Numbered from the stretch's first letter, positions 1 to 7,965 are shown. The stretch is 64,000 nucleotides of DNA from Acidobacteriota bacterium (GCA_019639175.1 JAHBSK010000005.1:62001-126000), one strand, 5' to 3'. The notes: generated by a model not told the origin, from the sequence alone. Made by a program: numbers and translations.

Positions 1-22
1 GGCGGTGAATTTACAAATTTCT

Positions 23-1243
23 ATGCAGAAAAAAACGATCAAAGATGTAGATATCGCGGGCAAGACTGTTTTTATCCGCGTTGATTTTAACGTGCCGATA
101 AAGAACGGTGTGATCGAGGACGACACGCGGATAAAAGGCGCTTTGCCGACGATAAAATATGCTGTCGAGCAGGGAGCAAAGGTCATTCTTGCGTCGCATC
201 TTGGCAGGCCGCTGAAAGATAAGAAGAAGGCAGAGGAAAAGGGCTTGCCGTATGATGCCGGTAAATACACACTAAAACCGGTCGCCGAAAAACTTTCAGA
301 ATATCTGGGTGCAGCCGTGGCGTTTGAACAGGACGGAAATATCGGATCATTGATTTCCGCAATGAACAACGGCGATGTCGTGATGCATGAAAACCTCAGG
401 CTTGATGCCGGCGAAGAAAAGAACGATCCCGATTTTGCAAAGCAGCTTGCTGACGGCATTGACGTTTATGTAAATGACGCATTCGGGACGGCCCACCGCT
501 CTCATGCTTCGACCGAGGGCATCACGCATTTTGTCGATACGTGCGTTGCCGGGCTTTTGATGGAAAAAGAGCTTGAATTCCTCGGCAAGGCCCTTGAAAA
601 CCCCGACAGGCCATTTGTCGCTATCCTCGGCGGGGCAAAGGTTTCTGACAAGATACCGGTGATAGAATCCCTGATCGAGCGAAAGGTCGATAAACTGCTG
701 ATAGGCGGAGCGATGGCATATACGTTCTTTAAGGCACAGGGCTTTACGGTCGGTAAATCACTGGTCGAGGACGACATGATGCCGAAAGCGCTTGAGATAG
801 AGCAGCAGGCAAAAGATGCCGGTGTTGAGTTTATCCTGCCGACAGATCATCAGGTCGTCGATTCTTACGACCCCATCAATTCGCGAAAAGCCATACAAAT
901 AGAATTTACCAACACCGGCCTCGTCGGCCTCGACATCGGCCCAGAGACCATAGAGATTTTCAAGCAGGCGCTCGAAGGAGCAAAAACCATCGTCTGGAAC
1001 GGCCCGATGGGAATGTTCGAGGAAAAACCATTTGACGAGGGAACCATCGCCATCGCAAACGCCGTTGCCGAAGCCACCGAAAAAGGCGCAACATCCATAG
1101 TTGGCGGCGGTGATTCCGTAGCCGCTATAAATCAGGCCGGCCTCGCCGACAAAATTTCCCACATCTCCACCGGCGGCGGCGCAACACTGGAATTTCTTTC
1201 AGGTGATACATTGCCCGGCGTCGCGGCGCTGAATAATAGGTGA
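23..1243 (+). CDS. pgk: Phosphoglycerate kinase
   Basis: Glycolytic enzyme that transfers the acyl phosphate of 1,3-bisphosphoglycerate to ADP in the cytoplasm. The 406-residue length is typical. Visible family motifs are VDFNVP near residue 20, SHLGRP near 60, the hinge-region GGAKVSDK near 200, GGGDSVAAI near 365 and the C-terminal TGGGATLEFL. The ATG at 23 is chosen because it starts the conserved protein; an upstream GTG at 5 would add six residues. tpiA lies 1.7 kb downstream with two toxin-antitoxin modules between them. A diverged copy of this gene's last codons occurs again near 2100. The identification is secure; only the start is uncertain. Confidence 0.97.
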   Translation: MQKKTIKDVDIAGKTVFIRVDFNVPIKNGVIEDDTRIKGALPTIKYAVEQGAKVILASHLGRPLKDKKKAEEKGLPYDAGKYTLKPVAEKLSEYLGAAVAFEQDGNIGSLISAMNNGDVVMHENLRLDAGEEKNDPDFAKQLADGIDVYVNDAFGTAHRSHASTEGITHFVDTCVAGLLMEKELEFLGKALENPDRPFVAILGGAKVSDKIPVIESLIERKVDKLLIGGAMAYTFFKAQGFTVGKSLVEDDMMPKALEIEQQAKDAGVEFILPTDHQVVDSYDPINSRKAIQIEFTNTGLVGLDIGPETIEIFKQALEGAKTIVWNGPMGMFEEKPFDEGTIAIANAVAEATEKGATSIVGGGDSVAAINQAGLADKISHISTGGGATLEFLSGDTLPGVAALNNR

Positions 1244-1321
1244 ATAACTACAGCAGTTTTCGGTTATAATTGCACAGCGGTCTTTTTGACACAGATCGAC
1301 TATGGGTTAAGAATTGGTCTT

Positions 1322-1546
1322 ATGAACGGACTTGAAGAAGTTACCAAAATGGCAGAACGCCTGGCCCCCGGAGACCAGTTGAAACTGGTCGAACATCTTG
1401 CGCATAAATTACAGCGGCAAACCTCTGCAAAAAAGCCAGCCGACCTATATGGAGCATGGAAAGGCAAGTTTCCCGAAGATATTGATGTCTTTCAGGAGAT
1501 TCGGGGGATACGTGATGAGTGGAAAAAAAAATTTGATATAGACTAG
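1322..1546 (+). CDS. Putative antitoxin of a PIN-toxin module
   Basis: Small acidic/basic protein of 74 residues with a segment APGDQLKLVEHLAHKL. This resembles the LSPEEQLKLVE helix common in small antitoxins encoded upstream of PIN toxins. No complete known domain is recognised. It ends 14 bases before the PIN gene at 1561, the usual antitoxin-then-toxin order. An in-frame TTG at 1286 would add 12 residues; the ATG at 1322 is preferred, though no good ribosome binding site is visible for either. A TATAAT hexamer at 1265 could be its promoter. Local base composition is more AT-rich than pgk, which fits acquired DNA. Confidence 0.6.
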   Translation: MNGLEEVTKMAERLAPGDQLKLVEHLAHKLQRQTSAKKPADLYGAWKGKFPEDIDVFQEIRGIRDEWKKKFDID

Positions 1547-1560
1547 GATTCATATTGACT

Positions 1561-1950
1561 ATGGATGATTACGTAACCGATACTCACACGTTGTATTGGT
1601 ACCTCATTGCCTCTCCCAAACTGAATGTGGATTCTAAGGCTGTTTTTGATGAAGCCCGAGCCGGAACGGCCTTAATTCACATTTCAACAATAGTCCTTGC
1701 GGAACTTTTTTATCTTAATGTCAAACACTCCTATCCGATTGATTTTGAAGCTGAGTATCAGAAATTCGAAGCAGGCTCACAATTTGTTCTGACGCCGTTC
1801 GATCCTGAGGATGTGCTTGATTTTGGCCGCGATTCGTCAGTAAAAGAAATGCACGATCGTATCATAGTTGGGCTTGCTCGTCGGCTTGATGCTCCTCTTC
1901 TGACATCTGACAATAACATAATCGCAAGCGGTCTTGTTAAAATCGTATAG
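1561..1950 (+). CDS. PIN-domain toxin (VapC type)
   Basis: A 129-residue PIN-domain protein, expected to be an Mg-dependent RNase that is held inactive by its partner antitoxin. The acidic metal-binding residues are visible in order: Asp in VTDTHTLYWYL near the N-terminus, Glu in VLAELFY, Asp in MHDRIIVGLA and Asp in LLTSDNNI near the C-terminus. A TTG at 1555 is in frame, but the ATG at 1561 gives the canonical short N-terminus. It follows the putative antitoxin gene by 14 bases, so the two probably form one operon. Which RNA it would cut cannot be read from the sequence. Confidence 0.85.
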   Translation: MDDYVTDTHTLYWYLIASPKLNVDSKAVFDEARAGTALIHISTIVLAELFYLNVKHSYPIDFEAEYQKFEAGSQFVLTPFDPEDVLDFGRDSSVKEMHDRIIVGLARRLDAPLLTSDNNIIASGLVKIV

Positions 1951-2006
1951 CAGCCGAATTAAACGGGTAGAATTTCATATTTTTATCCATCCCGGAGTTT
2001 TAATAA

Positions 2007-2147
2007 ATGAGAAAACCCGTAAATGCAGGAGATTTAATAATGTACAACCCGCTTGGCGAGAAAGGCGTGGCCTATAAAGTTTCATATATTTACGGCGGCG
2101 CAACGCTCGAGTTTCTTGCCGGCGACGTTCTTCGCGGCGTTGAATAA
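2007..2147 (+). pseudogene. Chimeric relic: tpiA 5' end joined to pgk 3' end
   Basis: A 46-codon open frame whose first part (MRKPVNAG, then MY at residues 12-13) copies the start of tpiA (MRKPVIAG, then MY); the first 16 bases are identical to tpiA at 2912. Its second part (GGATLEFLAGDVLRGVE) copies the end of pgk (GGATLEFLSGDTLPGVA) with many synonymous base changes. The sequence after the stop also resembles the pgk downstream region, including a TATAAT hexamer. I read it as the scar of a duplicated pgk-tpiA segment of which only the ends remain. Whether the chimeric peptide is translated is unknown. Confidence 0.8.
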
Positions 2148-2150
2148 TTC

Positions 2151-2181
2151 TTGAACAGACGGTCTGTTTTTGGGGTATAAT
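2151..2181 (+). promoter_or_regulatory. Candidate promoter of second TA module
   Basis: TTGAAC at 2151 and a perfect TATAAT at 2176 lie 17 bases ahead of the gene at 2198. The spacer of 19 bases is longer than optimal. A similar TATAAT occurs at 1265 behind intact pgk, as expected if this whole region is a copy. Confidence 0.4.
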
Positions 2182-2197
2182 TTCGCAAGGATCAGAA

Positions 2198-2473
2198 ATG
2201 CAAACCGAGGTATTAACAATCAAGGAAGTTGCGGAGTATTTACGCGTGCCGGAAGAGGTTGTGCTTGTTGAGGCTTCGCAGGGGCATCTGCCGGGCAGGA
2301 AGATCGCCGACACATGGCGTTTTCTAAAGGCCGCAGTTGACGACTGGCTTAGCTCGCAGGATAGCCGTTCGCTTTTGCTGAGTAAAGCGGGTATTTGGGC
2401 GGACGATGATATGGCCGATGAGATGCTTAAGAAAATCTATGAGGAACGCGGCCGTCCCGAAACCGAGAAGTGA
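2198..2473 (+). CDS. Helix-turn-helix (excisionase-like) putative antitoxin
   Basis: A 91-residue protein whose first 50 residues (LTIKEVAEYLRVPEEVV, then GHLPGRKIADTWRFLKAAVDDWL) match the helix-turn-helix 17 / excisionase fold: a DNA-binding helix pair followed by a wing. The acidic C-terminal tail probably contacts the toxin. Its stop overlaps the GTG start of the PIN gene by four bases (GTGA), a strong sign of translational coupling. This makes it the DNA-binding antitoxin of the module. The alternative, a phage-type excisionase, is unlikely with no integrase nearby. Confidence 0.75.
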   Translation: MQTEVLTIKEVAEYLRVPEEVVLVEASQGHLPGRKIADTWRFLKAAVDDWLSSQDSRSLLLSKAGIWADDDMADEMLKKIYEERGRPETEK

Positions 2474-2898
2474 TTTCGATGTATATTTTCGATACTGACA
2501 CTTTGACACATTATTTCAAAGGCAATGAAAATGTATCCAGAAGATTGGAAAATGCTCCCGGAAATGAGTTTGGAATAACTATCGTTACAAAGGCGGAAGT
2601 TCTTCGTGGACGAATAGAATTTCTATTAAAGGCAAATGACGGGATCTCACTTGAAAAAGCTCAAAGATTCCTGATTGAAAGTGAAAATGAGCTTGCTCAG
2701 ATACAAACGCTAACATTTGATCTTATATCCATAGACAAATTTGACTACTTCAGGCAGCAAAGCAAATATCGCAAGATCGGCAGAAACGATCTGATGATAG
2801 CAAGCATTTGTTTGGCAAATCGTGCTTTGCTAGTGACTCGGAACGTCAAACATTTCAGGCAGTTTCCGAATCCTGAAGTTGAGAACTGGGTGGATTAA
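2470..2898 (+). CDS. PIN-domain toxin (VapC type), second module
   Basis: A 142-residue PIN-domain protein. The usual acidic residues are present: Asp in [13 protein letters not shown], Glu in [10 protein letters not shown] and Asp in [12 protein letters not shown]; the last conserved position is in [10 protein letters not shown]. It is expected to be an RNase toxin controlled by the gene it overlaps. Translation could start at the GTG at 2470, coupled to the antitoxin stop, or at the ATG at 2479. The sequence is unrelated to the PIN toxin at 1561 beyond the fold, so the two modules arrived separately and did not arise by duplication of one another. Confidence 0.85.
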   Translation: MISMYIFDTDTLTHYFKGNENVSRRLENAPGNEFGITIVTKAEVLRGRIEFLLKANDGISLEKAQRFLIESENELAQIQTLTFDLISIDKFDYFRQQSKYRKIGRNDLMIASICLANRALLVTRNVKHFRQFPNPEVENWVD

Positions 2899-2911
2899 AC
2901 ACAACTATAAA

Positions 2912-3667
2912 ATGAGAAAACCCGTAATTGCTGGAAATTGGAAGATGTATAAGCTGACTGCTGAGGCGGTTGAGACGGCTCTGGCTTTGAAACCGCTTGT
3001 CGCGAATGCGAGCCATTGTGAAGTTGTGATCGCTCCGGTGTTCACGGCTTTGAAAACGGTCGCGGATAGGCTGGAAGGCTCGAACATACGGGTTGCCGCT
3101 CAGGATTGCGCGGTGCAGAATGAATTCGGAGCTTTGACGGGCGAAGTGGCTCCCGTAATGTTAAAAGACGCCGGATGCAGCCACGTCATTATCGGCCATT
3201 CCGAAAGAAGACAGTTTTTTGGCGAAACGGATGAGACGGTCAATCGCAAGGCCAAAGCGGCGTTGGCGGCGGGCCTGACACCGATAGTTTGCGTCGGCGA
3301 ACACCTGGCGGAAAGGGAAGCGGGCAATGCGGAATCGGTCGTAAAAACACAGCTTATTGATGGACTTTCAGGTTTGACAGTCGCCGATATGGAACGTATC
3401 ATTATCGCTTACGAGCCTGTCTGGGCGATAGGTACGGGTAAAACCGCCACGCCGGAGCAGGCTCAAGAAATGCACCGGTTCATTCGTCAAACCATTGCAT
3501 CTGCACATGGTTCAGACATTGCCGACAGGACACGGATCTTATACGGCGGATCGGTCAAACCAGACAACGTGGCAGAGTTGATGTCGCAAGACGACGTTGA
3601 CGGAGCATTGGTCGGCGGGGCCAGTTTGGAAGCGGAAAGCTTTGCCCGCATTGTCAATTATAAATAG
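2912..3667 (+). CDS. tpiA: Triosephosphate isomerase
   Basis: Interconverts dihydroxyacetone phosphate and glyceraldehyde 3-phosphate. The 251-residue length is normal. Substrate-binding Asn9 and Lys11 (GNWKMY), the electrophile His96 (IIGHSERR), the catalytic base Glu168 ([11 protein letters not shown]) and the phosphate-binding YGGSVKPDN and GGASL loops are all present. The ATG at 2912 is used; an upstream TTG-start extension runs into the PIN toxin gene. It is separated from pgk by two TA modules and a relic of its own 5' end at 2007. secG follows, a neighbour order common in bacteria. Confidence 0.97.
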   Translation: MRKPVIAGNWKMYKLTAEAVETALALKPLVANASHCEVVIAPVFTALKTVADRLEGSNIRVAAQDCAVQNEFGALTGEVAPVMLKDAGCSHVIIGHSERRQFFGETDETVNRKAKAALAAGLTPIVCVGEHLAEREAGNAESVVKTQLIDGLSGLTVADMERIIIAYEPVWAIGTGKTATPEQAQEMHRFIRQTIASAHGSDIADRTRILYGGSVKPDNVAELMSQDDVDGALVGGASLEAESFARIVNYK

Positions 3668-3715
3668 GCCTGAATGTCACAAGATGACCTGGGCCGCAAA
3701 AGGTGAACTAAAGAG

Positions 3716-4147
3716 TTGATATACGTTCTATACACTTTATTTTTTGTTGCCAGCATAATGCTTGTTGCCACAGTGCTGCTGCAGCCGGGAAAAACCGACG
3801 CCGGAGCATTGTTCACAAGCAATATCTCAAGCTCGGCATTCGGCCCGCGCGGAACCGCTTCGATCTTGTCAAAGATCACGATAGTTTCGGCGACGGTGTT
3901 CATGGTCGCGGCATTTTTGATCTCACTGCCCGCGCTTCAGGGCGGCACTTCGGTACTGCAATCGGTCGCAGAACCGACCGTCGAATCGACCACGGAAGCA
4001 GCGGATGCAAATGCGAATACGGCGGAGCAGCCGGCTGACGCACCCGCAACCGAAACAAATACGGGTTCTGATGCCGCAGAACAACCGGCCGCGCCGCCGG
4101 CGGACAATTCCACGGAAGCTCCTGCACAGGCTCCGGCGAATAACTAG
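3716..4147 (+). CDS. secG: Preprotein translocase subunit SecG
   Basis: Small inner-membrane subunit of the SecYEG channel. Two membrane segments (about residues 2-22 and 53-75) flank a cytoplasmic loop with the family signature near AFGPRGTASILSKIT. The C-terminal 65 residues are an Ala/Pro/Glu/Thr-rich tail, longer than in enterobacterial SecG. The start is a TTG at 3716 with GGTG about ten bases upstream; no ATG lies in a suitable place. It stands 48 bases after tpiA and just ahead of tRNA-Leu. Confidence 0.88.
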   Translation: MIYVLYTLFFVASIMLVATVLLQPGKTDAGALFTSNISSSAFGPRGTASILSKITIVSATVFMVAAFLISLPALQGGTSVLQSVAEPTVESTTEAADANANTAEQPADAPATETNTGSDAAEQPAAPPADNSTEAPAQAPANN

Positions 4148-4161
4148 ATCTTTTCAGTATT

Positions 4162-4246
4162 GCTCAGGTGGCGTAATTGGTAGCCGCGCACGTTTGAGGG
4201 GCGTGTGGAGCGATCCGTGCGGGTTCGAGTCCCGCCCTGAGCACCA
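4162..4246 (+). tRNA. tRNA-Leu (anticodon GAG)
   Basis: The acceptor arms GCTCAGG and CCTGAGC pair perfectly and are followed by A and an encoded CCA. The anticodon stem CACGT/GCGTG encloses the loop TTGAGGG, giving anticodon GAG at 4196-4198. The T arm contains GGGTTCGAGTCCC. The long variable arm fits a class II leucine tRNA. Confidence 0.95.
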
Positions 4247-4253
4247 AAAAATG

Positions 4254-4282
4254 AAGACGGGCGATCATCGGCCCGTCTTTTT
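4254..4282. terminator. Intrinsic terminator between tRNA-Leu and argB
   Basis: Stem AAGACGGGC/GCCCGTCTT with an eight-base loop followed by a T run on the plus strand. It lies eight bases after tRNA-Leu and 18 bases beyond the argB stop. The minus strand also ends the stem with a T-rich stretch, so it may serve both directions. Confidence 0.85.
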
Positions 4283-4300
4283 CATTTTCTCCCTGTGTTG

Positions 4301-5188
4301 TTATCGAACAAGCATCGTTCCCGTTCCTTCATCAGTGAAAACCTCTGAGAGCAAAGCATTTCGTGTGGAACCGCTGATGACGTGAGCCGAATGCACGCCG
4401 CGTTCAAGCAGCGAAACAAGGCTTTGCAGTTTTGGTATCATCCCGCCGGTCGCCTTGCCAGTTTCTATCATTTCAACGGCTTCGGTTGCAGTCAGTTTGT
4501 CGAGCTTTGTCGCCTTGTCATTCGGATCAAGATAGATGCCATTCACGTCCGAAAGCAATATCAGCTTTTCCGCTTTCAGGCTGACGGCGATCTCTGCGGC
4601 AATGGTATCCGCATTTATATTAAATACCTTGCCCGTGTCGTCTGCCCCCAATGAAGAAATGATCGGCAAATAACCGCCGCCGAGCAACAATTCTATCAGG
4701 TGCGTGTCAACGCTGACAATGTCGCCGACATGCCCAAAATCGACAGATTCGGTCACGCCCGTCTCGCGGTTAAGAACTTCCTTTGGCGGACGGCGAACTG
4801 CCTTGATAACACCGCCGTCAACTCCTGAAAGCCCGACCGCTTCGATCCCTCGTCCGCGAAGCTCCGAAAGAATTTCCGTATTTATCTTGCCGCGAAATAT
4901 CATCTTCGCCAGGTCAAGCGTGTCATCGTCCGTCACGCGGCGGCCTTCGATAACGGTTTGCACAACACCGAGTTTTTGCGCGAGTTCGGTAAGCTGTTTG
5001 CCGCCGCCATGTATCACACATACACGTATGCCGACCTGATGCAGCAATGCAAGCTCTTCCGCCAGCGAGGCAAGATTTTCCTTGTCCTCTGTTACCTTGC
5101 CGGAGAATTTTACGACGAACGTATGCCCCTTGAACCGCTGAATATAGGGAAGAGCCTCGCGCAACAGGTCGAGTGTTTCTATGTTCAT
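4301..5188 (-). CDS. argB: N-acyl-glutamate kinase (acetylglutamate kinase)
   Basis: Second step of arginine synthesis, phosphorylating N-acetylglutamate (or N-succinylglutamate if the pathway is the succinyl variant). The amino-acid-kinase motifs are present: the Lys of VVKFSGK near residue 27, the glycine-rich VIHGGGKQL near 60, FNINADTIAAEIA near 195 and ATGGMIPKL near 250. The 295-residue length is normal. It is the last gene of the leftward arg operon; a secreted-protein gene ends just one base upstream of it. The terminator at 4254 lies beyond its stop. Confidence 0.95.
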   Translation of the reverse strand: MNIETLDLLREALPYIQRFKGHTFVVKFSGKVTEDKENLASLAEELALLHQVGIRVCVIHGGGKQLTELAQKLGVVQTVIEGRRVTDDDTLDLAKMIFRGKINTEILSELRGRGIEAVGLSGVDGGVIKAVRRPPKEVLNRETGVTESVDFGHVGDIVSVDTHLIELLLGGGYLPIISSLGADDTGKVFNINADTIAAEIAVSLKAEKLILLSDVNGIYLDPNDKATKLDKLTATEAVEMIETGKATGGMIPKLQSLVSLLERGVHSAHVISGSTRNALLSEVFTDEGTGTMLVR

Positions 5189-5189
5189 T

Positions 5190-5726
5190 TTATTTAACAG
5201 TTGAAGAATCTACCGGCCAACGTAATATAACGGTGTCAATGTCACTACAGCCACCCAATATTCTGCCGAGCAAATATGTTGTTTGATAGTTGCTTGAATT
5301 GATCTCAAGTAGATAAAAATCCCAATTCAGGTCACTTGCATTGAAAATCAATTCACCGTTTTTGATCTTTCCTGACAATTTATTTCCGCGAATATCGATC
5401 TGCTCTTTCTCCGGCTCCAGATCTTTTACAAACTTGGCGACATAATTACTGTTTAGTTCTACAGACCTGTCAGCTGAAAGGATTGTTTTGTCGCAGTCAG
5501 GGTCACTTACTCCAAAAGTCCTAACCAAAAATTCAGAGCTTAAAAGCTCTTGATTAGATACTTTTCCTTTGAGTGGAATAAGCCTGTAACTTAGGCCATC
5601 AGCTTGATGTCCATTTTGTACATAAATTTTGATCGTTCGTTTAGATGCCGGACAGCGCTGTGCCGACACATTTACGATCATCGTAAAAGTTAATAAGAAA
5701 ACAGCGAAGATAATTATCAATCTCAT
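5190..5726 (-). CDS. Secreted protein of unknown function inside arg operon
   Basis: A 178-residue protein with a clear Sec signal peptide (hydrophobic residues 3-20, cleavage near SAQR). No family is recognised; the mature part contains three cysteines and looks like an all-beta domain. Its ATG overlaps the argF' stop by three bases (ATGA) and its stop ends one base before argB, so it is translationally embedded in the operon although nothing in it suggests amino-acid metabolism. The coding sequence is visibly more AT-rich than the arg genes on both sides, which suggests later insertion. Confidence 0.8.
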   Translation of the reverse strand: MRLIIIFAVFLLTFTMIVNVSAQRCPASKRTIKIYVQNGHQADGLSYRLIPLKGKVSNQELLSSEFLVRTFGVSDPDCDKTILSADRSVELNSNYVAKFVKDLEPEKEQIDIRGNKLSGKIKNGELIFNASDLNWDFYLLEINSSNYQTTYLLGRILGGCSDIDTVILRWPVDSSTVK

Positions 5727-6763
5727 ACCTTTATCAACTCCGTCAGTATCGCTTTTTGAACGTGCAGGCGATTTTCTGCTTCATCTATCACCACCGAACG
5801 CGGTGAATCTATGACACCGTCCGTTACGATGACATTTCTGCGGACAGGCAGGCAGTGCATAAAGATCGCATCGTTCGTCCTTGCCATTTTTGCTTCATCG
5901 ACTATCCATTTGTCGCGATAGACGGAGCGTTCGCGAATGTCCTGATTCGCATTGCCGTAATGATATTTGCTGCCCCAGCTTTTTGCGTAAACCACCTCGA
6001 CATCATCAAACGCACTTTCGACATCGTTGGTAAATTCCACGCTGCCGCCCGCATCCGCCGAATGTTTTTTGATCTCCTCGATCAATTCATCATCGAGTTC
6101 ATAACCTTTCGGATGAGCAATTCTTAAGTTATGGCCGAATTGCGCCGCCGCCAGAGCAAAGCTGTTCGGCACGGCCATAGGCAGCGGTTTGGGATGCCAC
6201 GCCCAGGTCAATAAAATTTTCTTTGCCGCAGAGGACTCGGAGCTTTTATTTTGATCTTTCTCTGTGCGCTCTGTGTCAGACCGCTCCTTGATCGTCATCA
6301 TATCCGCCATCGCCTGACACGGATGATGCATCGCAGATTCGAGATTGATGATAGGGACGCTCGCGTATTTTGCAAAGGCATTCAATATCGGATCTGTCCG
6401 CTCCGTTTCCCAATCTTTTAGCTCGGCAAATGTCCTGACGCCTATCGCCGAAACATACCTTTCCAAAACGCGAACAAATTCCTTAAGATGCTCGGTCTTG
6501 TCACCATCCATAACCGCGCCTTCTCGGTGTTCCAGCGTCCACGATGTGCTGCCCGGTTCGAGTATCACGGCGTTCCCGCCAAGTTCATATATCCCGACCT
6601 GCATCGAAGCCCGCGTCCGCAAACTGGGGTTGAAAAACACAAGCGCGACCGATCTGCCGGCAAGCGGTTTTGCTTCGGCGACGCCGCTCTTAAGATCCAA
6701 CGCCGATGCGATCAAGGCATCCAACTCAGCGCGGTTAAAATTGTTTGTTGTCAGAAAATTCAT
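5723..6763 (-). CDS. argF': N-acyl-ornithine carbamoyltransferase (acetyl or succinyl type)
   Basis: Carbamoylates an N-acylated ornithine in the variant arginine pathway. The 346-residue protein has the carbamoyl-phosphate motif FFNPSLRTRAS at 43-53, HHPCQ at 146-150, LTWAWHPKP at 185-193 and HCLP at 303-306. The HPKP and AKSWG segments match acetylornithine or succinylornithine transcarbamylases and not ordinary ArgF. By memory alignment to the Xanthomonas enzyme, its Glu92 corresponds to Thr90 here, and its carboxylated Lys302 to Ile312 (as in the Bacteroides succinyl enzyme). Acyl preference is therefore open. Residues 161-182 are a polar, low-complexity insertion encoded by a repeat-like stretch. 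Confidence 0.9.
   Translation of the reverse strand: MNFLTTNNFNRAELDALIASALDLKSGVAEAKPLAGRSVALVFFNPSLRTRASMQVGIYELGGNAVILEPGSTSWTLEHREGAVMDGDKTEHLKEFVRVLERYVSAIGVRTFAELKDWETERTDPILNAFAKYASVPIINLESAMHHPCQAMADMMTIKERSDTERTEKDQNKSSESSAAKKILLTWAWHPKPLPMAVPNSFALAAAQFGHNLRIAHPKGYELDDELIEEIKKHSADAGGSVEFTNDVESAFDDVEVVYAKSWGSKYHYGNANQDIRERSVYRDKWIVDEAKMARTNDAIFMHCLPVRRNVIVTDGVIDSPRSVVIDEAENRLHVQKAILTELIKV
6218..6283 (-). repeat. Repeat-like insertion coding part of ArgF'
   Basis: A 66-base segment made of CTCTGTG/CTCTGCGG-like words. It encodes 22 polar residues between TIKE and ILLTWAW, where the Xanthomonas enzyme has about 12 unrelated residues. The same word family occurs at 24700-24722 and 56075-56155. 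I infer an intergenic repeat that became part of the reading frame. Confidence 0.55.
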
Positions 6764-6773
6764 TGATCAAAGA

Positions 6774-6811
6774 ATAGGACACATAGGTCATACAGGTCCT
6801 ATTTGTCCTAT
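6774..6811. repeat. Short palindromic repeat between argD and argF'
   Basis: A 38-base element with 8-base inverted ends (ATAGGACA/TGTCCTAT) and internal repeats of TAGGTC/AGGTCCTA-like words. It overlaps the argD stop codon. It fits the class of simple-sequence palindromes seen elsewhere in this window. Confidence 0.6.
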
Positions 6812-7965
6812 AAGATAGCAGCAAACATGTCGATCTCGCTTTTCGCGACGCAAAGAGGCGGCAGCAGCCGCAGCACTTTTGCATCGCTTGACGTGCCTGT
6901 AATTATCTTATTTTCAAGCAGTTTTGCGTGCATCGGCCCACAATGCCCGGCAAATTCAATACCGAGCAGACAGCCTTTTCCCCGCACCGAAACAACACCG
7001 TCAACATCAATCAAAACATCCCGCAGGTGCTGTTCCACGGCCCTCGCATTTTCGATCATTCCGTCCTGTTCTATCGCTTCCAGCGTTGCCAGAACGGCGG
7101 CCATCGCCAGCATTCCGCCGCCGAATGTTGTGCCGAGATCATTCAATTTTATTTTTGAGGATACTCTTTCATTTACGATACAAGCCCCGACCGGAGCGCC
7201 GCTGCCGAGCGATTTTGCAAGCGTGATAATGTCCGGTTCCGTGCCTCCGGCAAGCTCGCTGCCCGCAAAGAACCAGTTGCCGGTGCGACCTATTCCGGTC
7301 TGCACTTCATCAAATATCAAAACCGCTCCGTGTTTGTCGCACACATTGCGAAGCTCCTGAAAAAAATCCGGTTTGGCTTCGCGCACACCTGCCATTGATT
7401 GTATCGGCTCGATAATTACACCAGCGGTTTCATCGTCGATGATAGCTTTTAAGCTTTCGATGCTGCCAAACTCCGCTTCTACATGATGCGGCACATTCGG
7501 CCTGCCTATCTCGCGATATTTGCCCAGGAATGTTGCCGAAATAGAATCAGCCGTCCGTCCGTGAAACCCGCCGGTAAATGAGACTATCTTTTCGCGGCCG
7601 GTCGCCATCCGCGCCATCCGCATTGCATTCTCGTTTGCTTCTGTTCCTGAATTGCAGAAAAAAGCTTGCGTTAGTGATGAAGGTGCGACCGATACCATTT
7701 TTTCGGCAGCTTTCCCGCGAATTTCCGAATACACAAGGTTCGAATAGAACAGCACCTTTTCTGCCTGTTCCATTATTGCCTTCACCACATGCGGATGCGA
7801 ATGTCCTGTCGCACAGACCGCATGGCCGCCGTAAAGGTCAAGGTATTTTTCACCGTCGCTCGTCCAAACCCATGAGCCTTCGCCCCGCTCAACGGCGATG
7901 TCCATTTTTTTGTATGTGGCAAGCTGAAAGGTGTCTTCCAGTGTTTTTATTTCAGAAAACTGCAT
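6808..7965 (-). CDS. argD: Acetylornithine aminotransferase (PLP-dependent)
   Basis: Transaminates N-acyl-glutamate semialdehyde to N-acyl-ornithine using glutamate. Class III aminotransferase of 385 residues: NSGTEANE at 105-112, the GGFHGRT turn at 132-138, FDEVQTGIGRTG with cofactor-binding Asp219, and the Schiff-base Lys251 in LAKSLGSGAP. It is the third gene of the arg operon; the 207-base gap to argC upstream contains an 80-base palindromic element. Aminotransferases of this family often also accept succinyldiaminopimelate, so a second role in lysine synthesis is possible. Confidence 0.95.
   Translation of the reverse strand: MQFSEIKTLEDTFQLATYKKMDIAVERGEGSWVWTSDGEKYLDLYGGHAVCATGHSHPHVVKAIMEQAEKVLFYSNLVYSEIRGKAAEKMVSVAPSSLTQAFFCNSGTEANENAMRMARMATGREKIVSFTGGFHGRTADSISATFLGKYREIGRPNVPHHVEAEFGSIESLKAIIDDETAGVIIEPIQSMAGVREAKPDFFQELRNVCDKHGAVLIFDEVQTGIGRTGNWFFAGSELAGGTEPDIITLAKSLGSGAPVGACIVNERVSSKIKLNDLGTTFGGGMLAMAAVLATLEAIEQDGMIENARAVEQHLRDVLIDVDGVVSVRGKGCLLGIEFAGHCGPMHAKLLENKIITGTSSDAKVLRLLPPLCVAKSEIDMFAAIL

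Noticed and set aside
4162-4246. tRNA-Leu as an integration site
   Set aside because: No integrase and no repeated tRNA 3' end were found within several kb.
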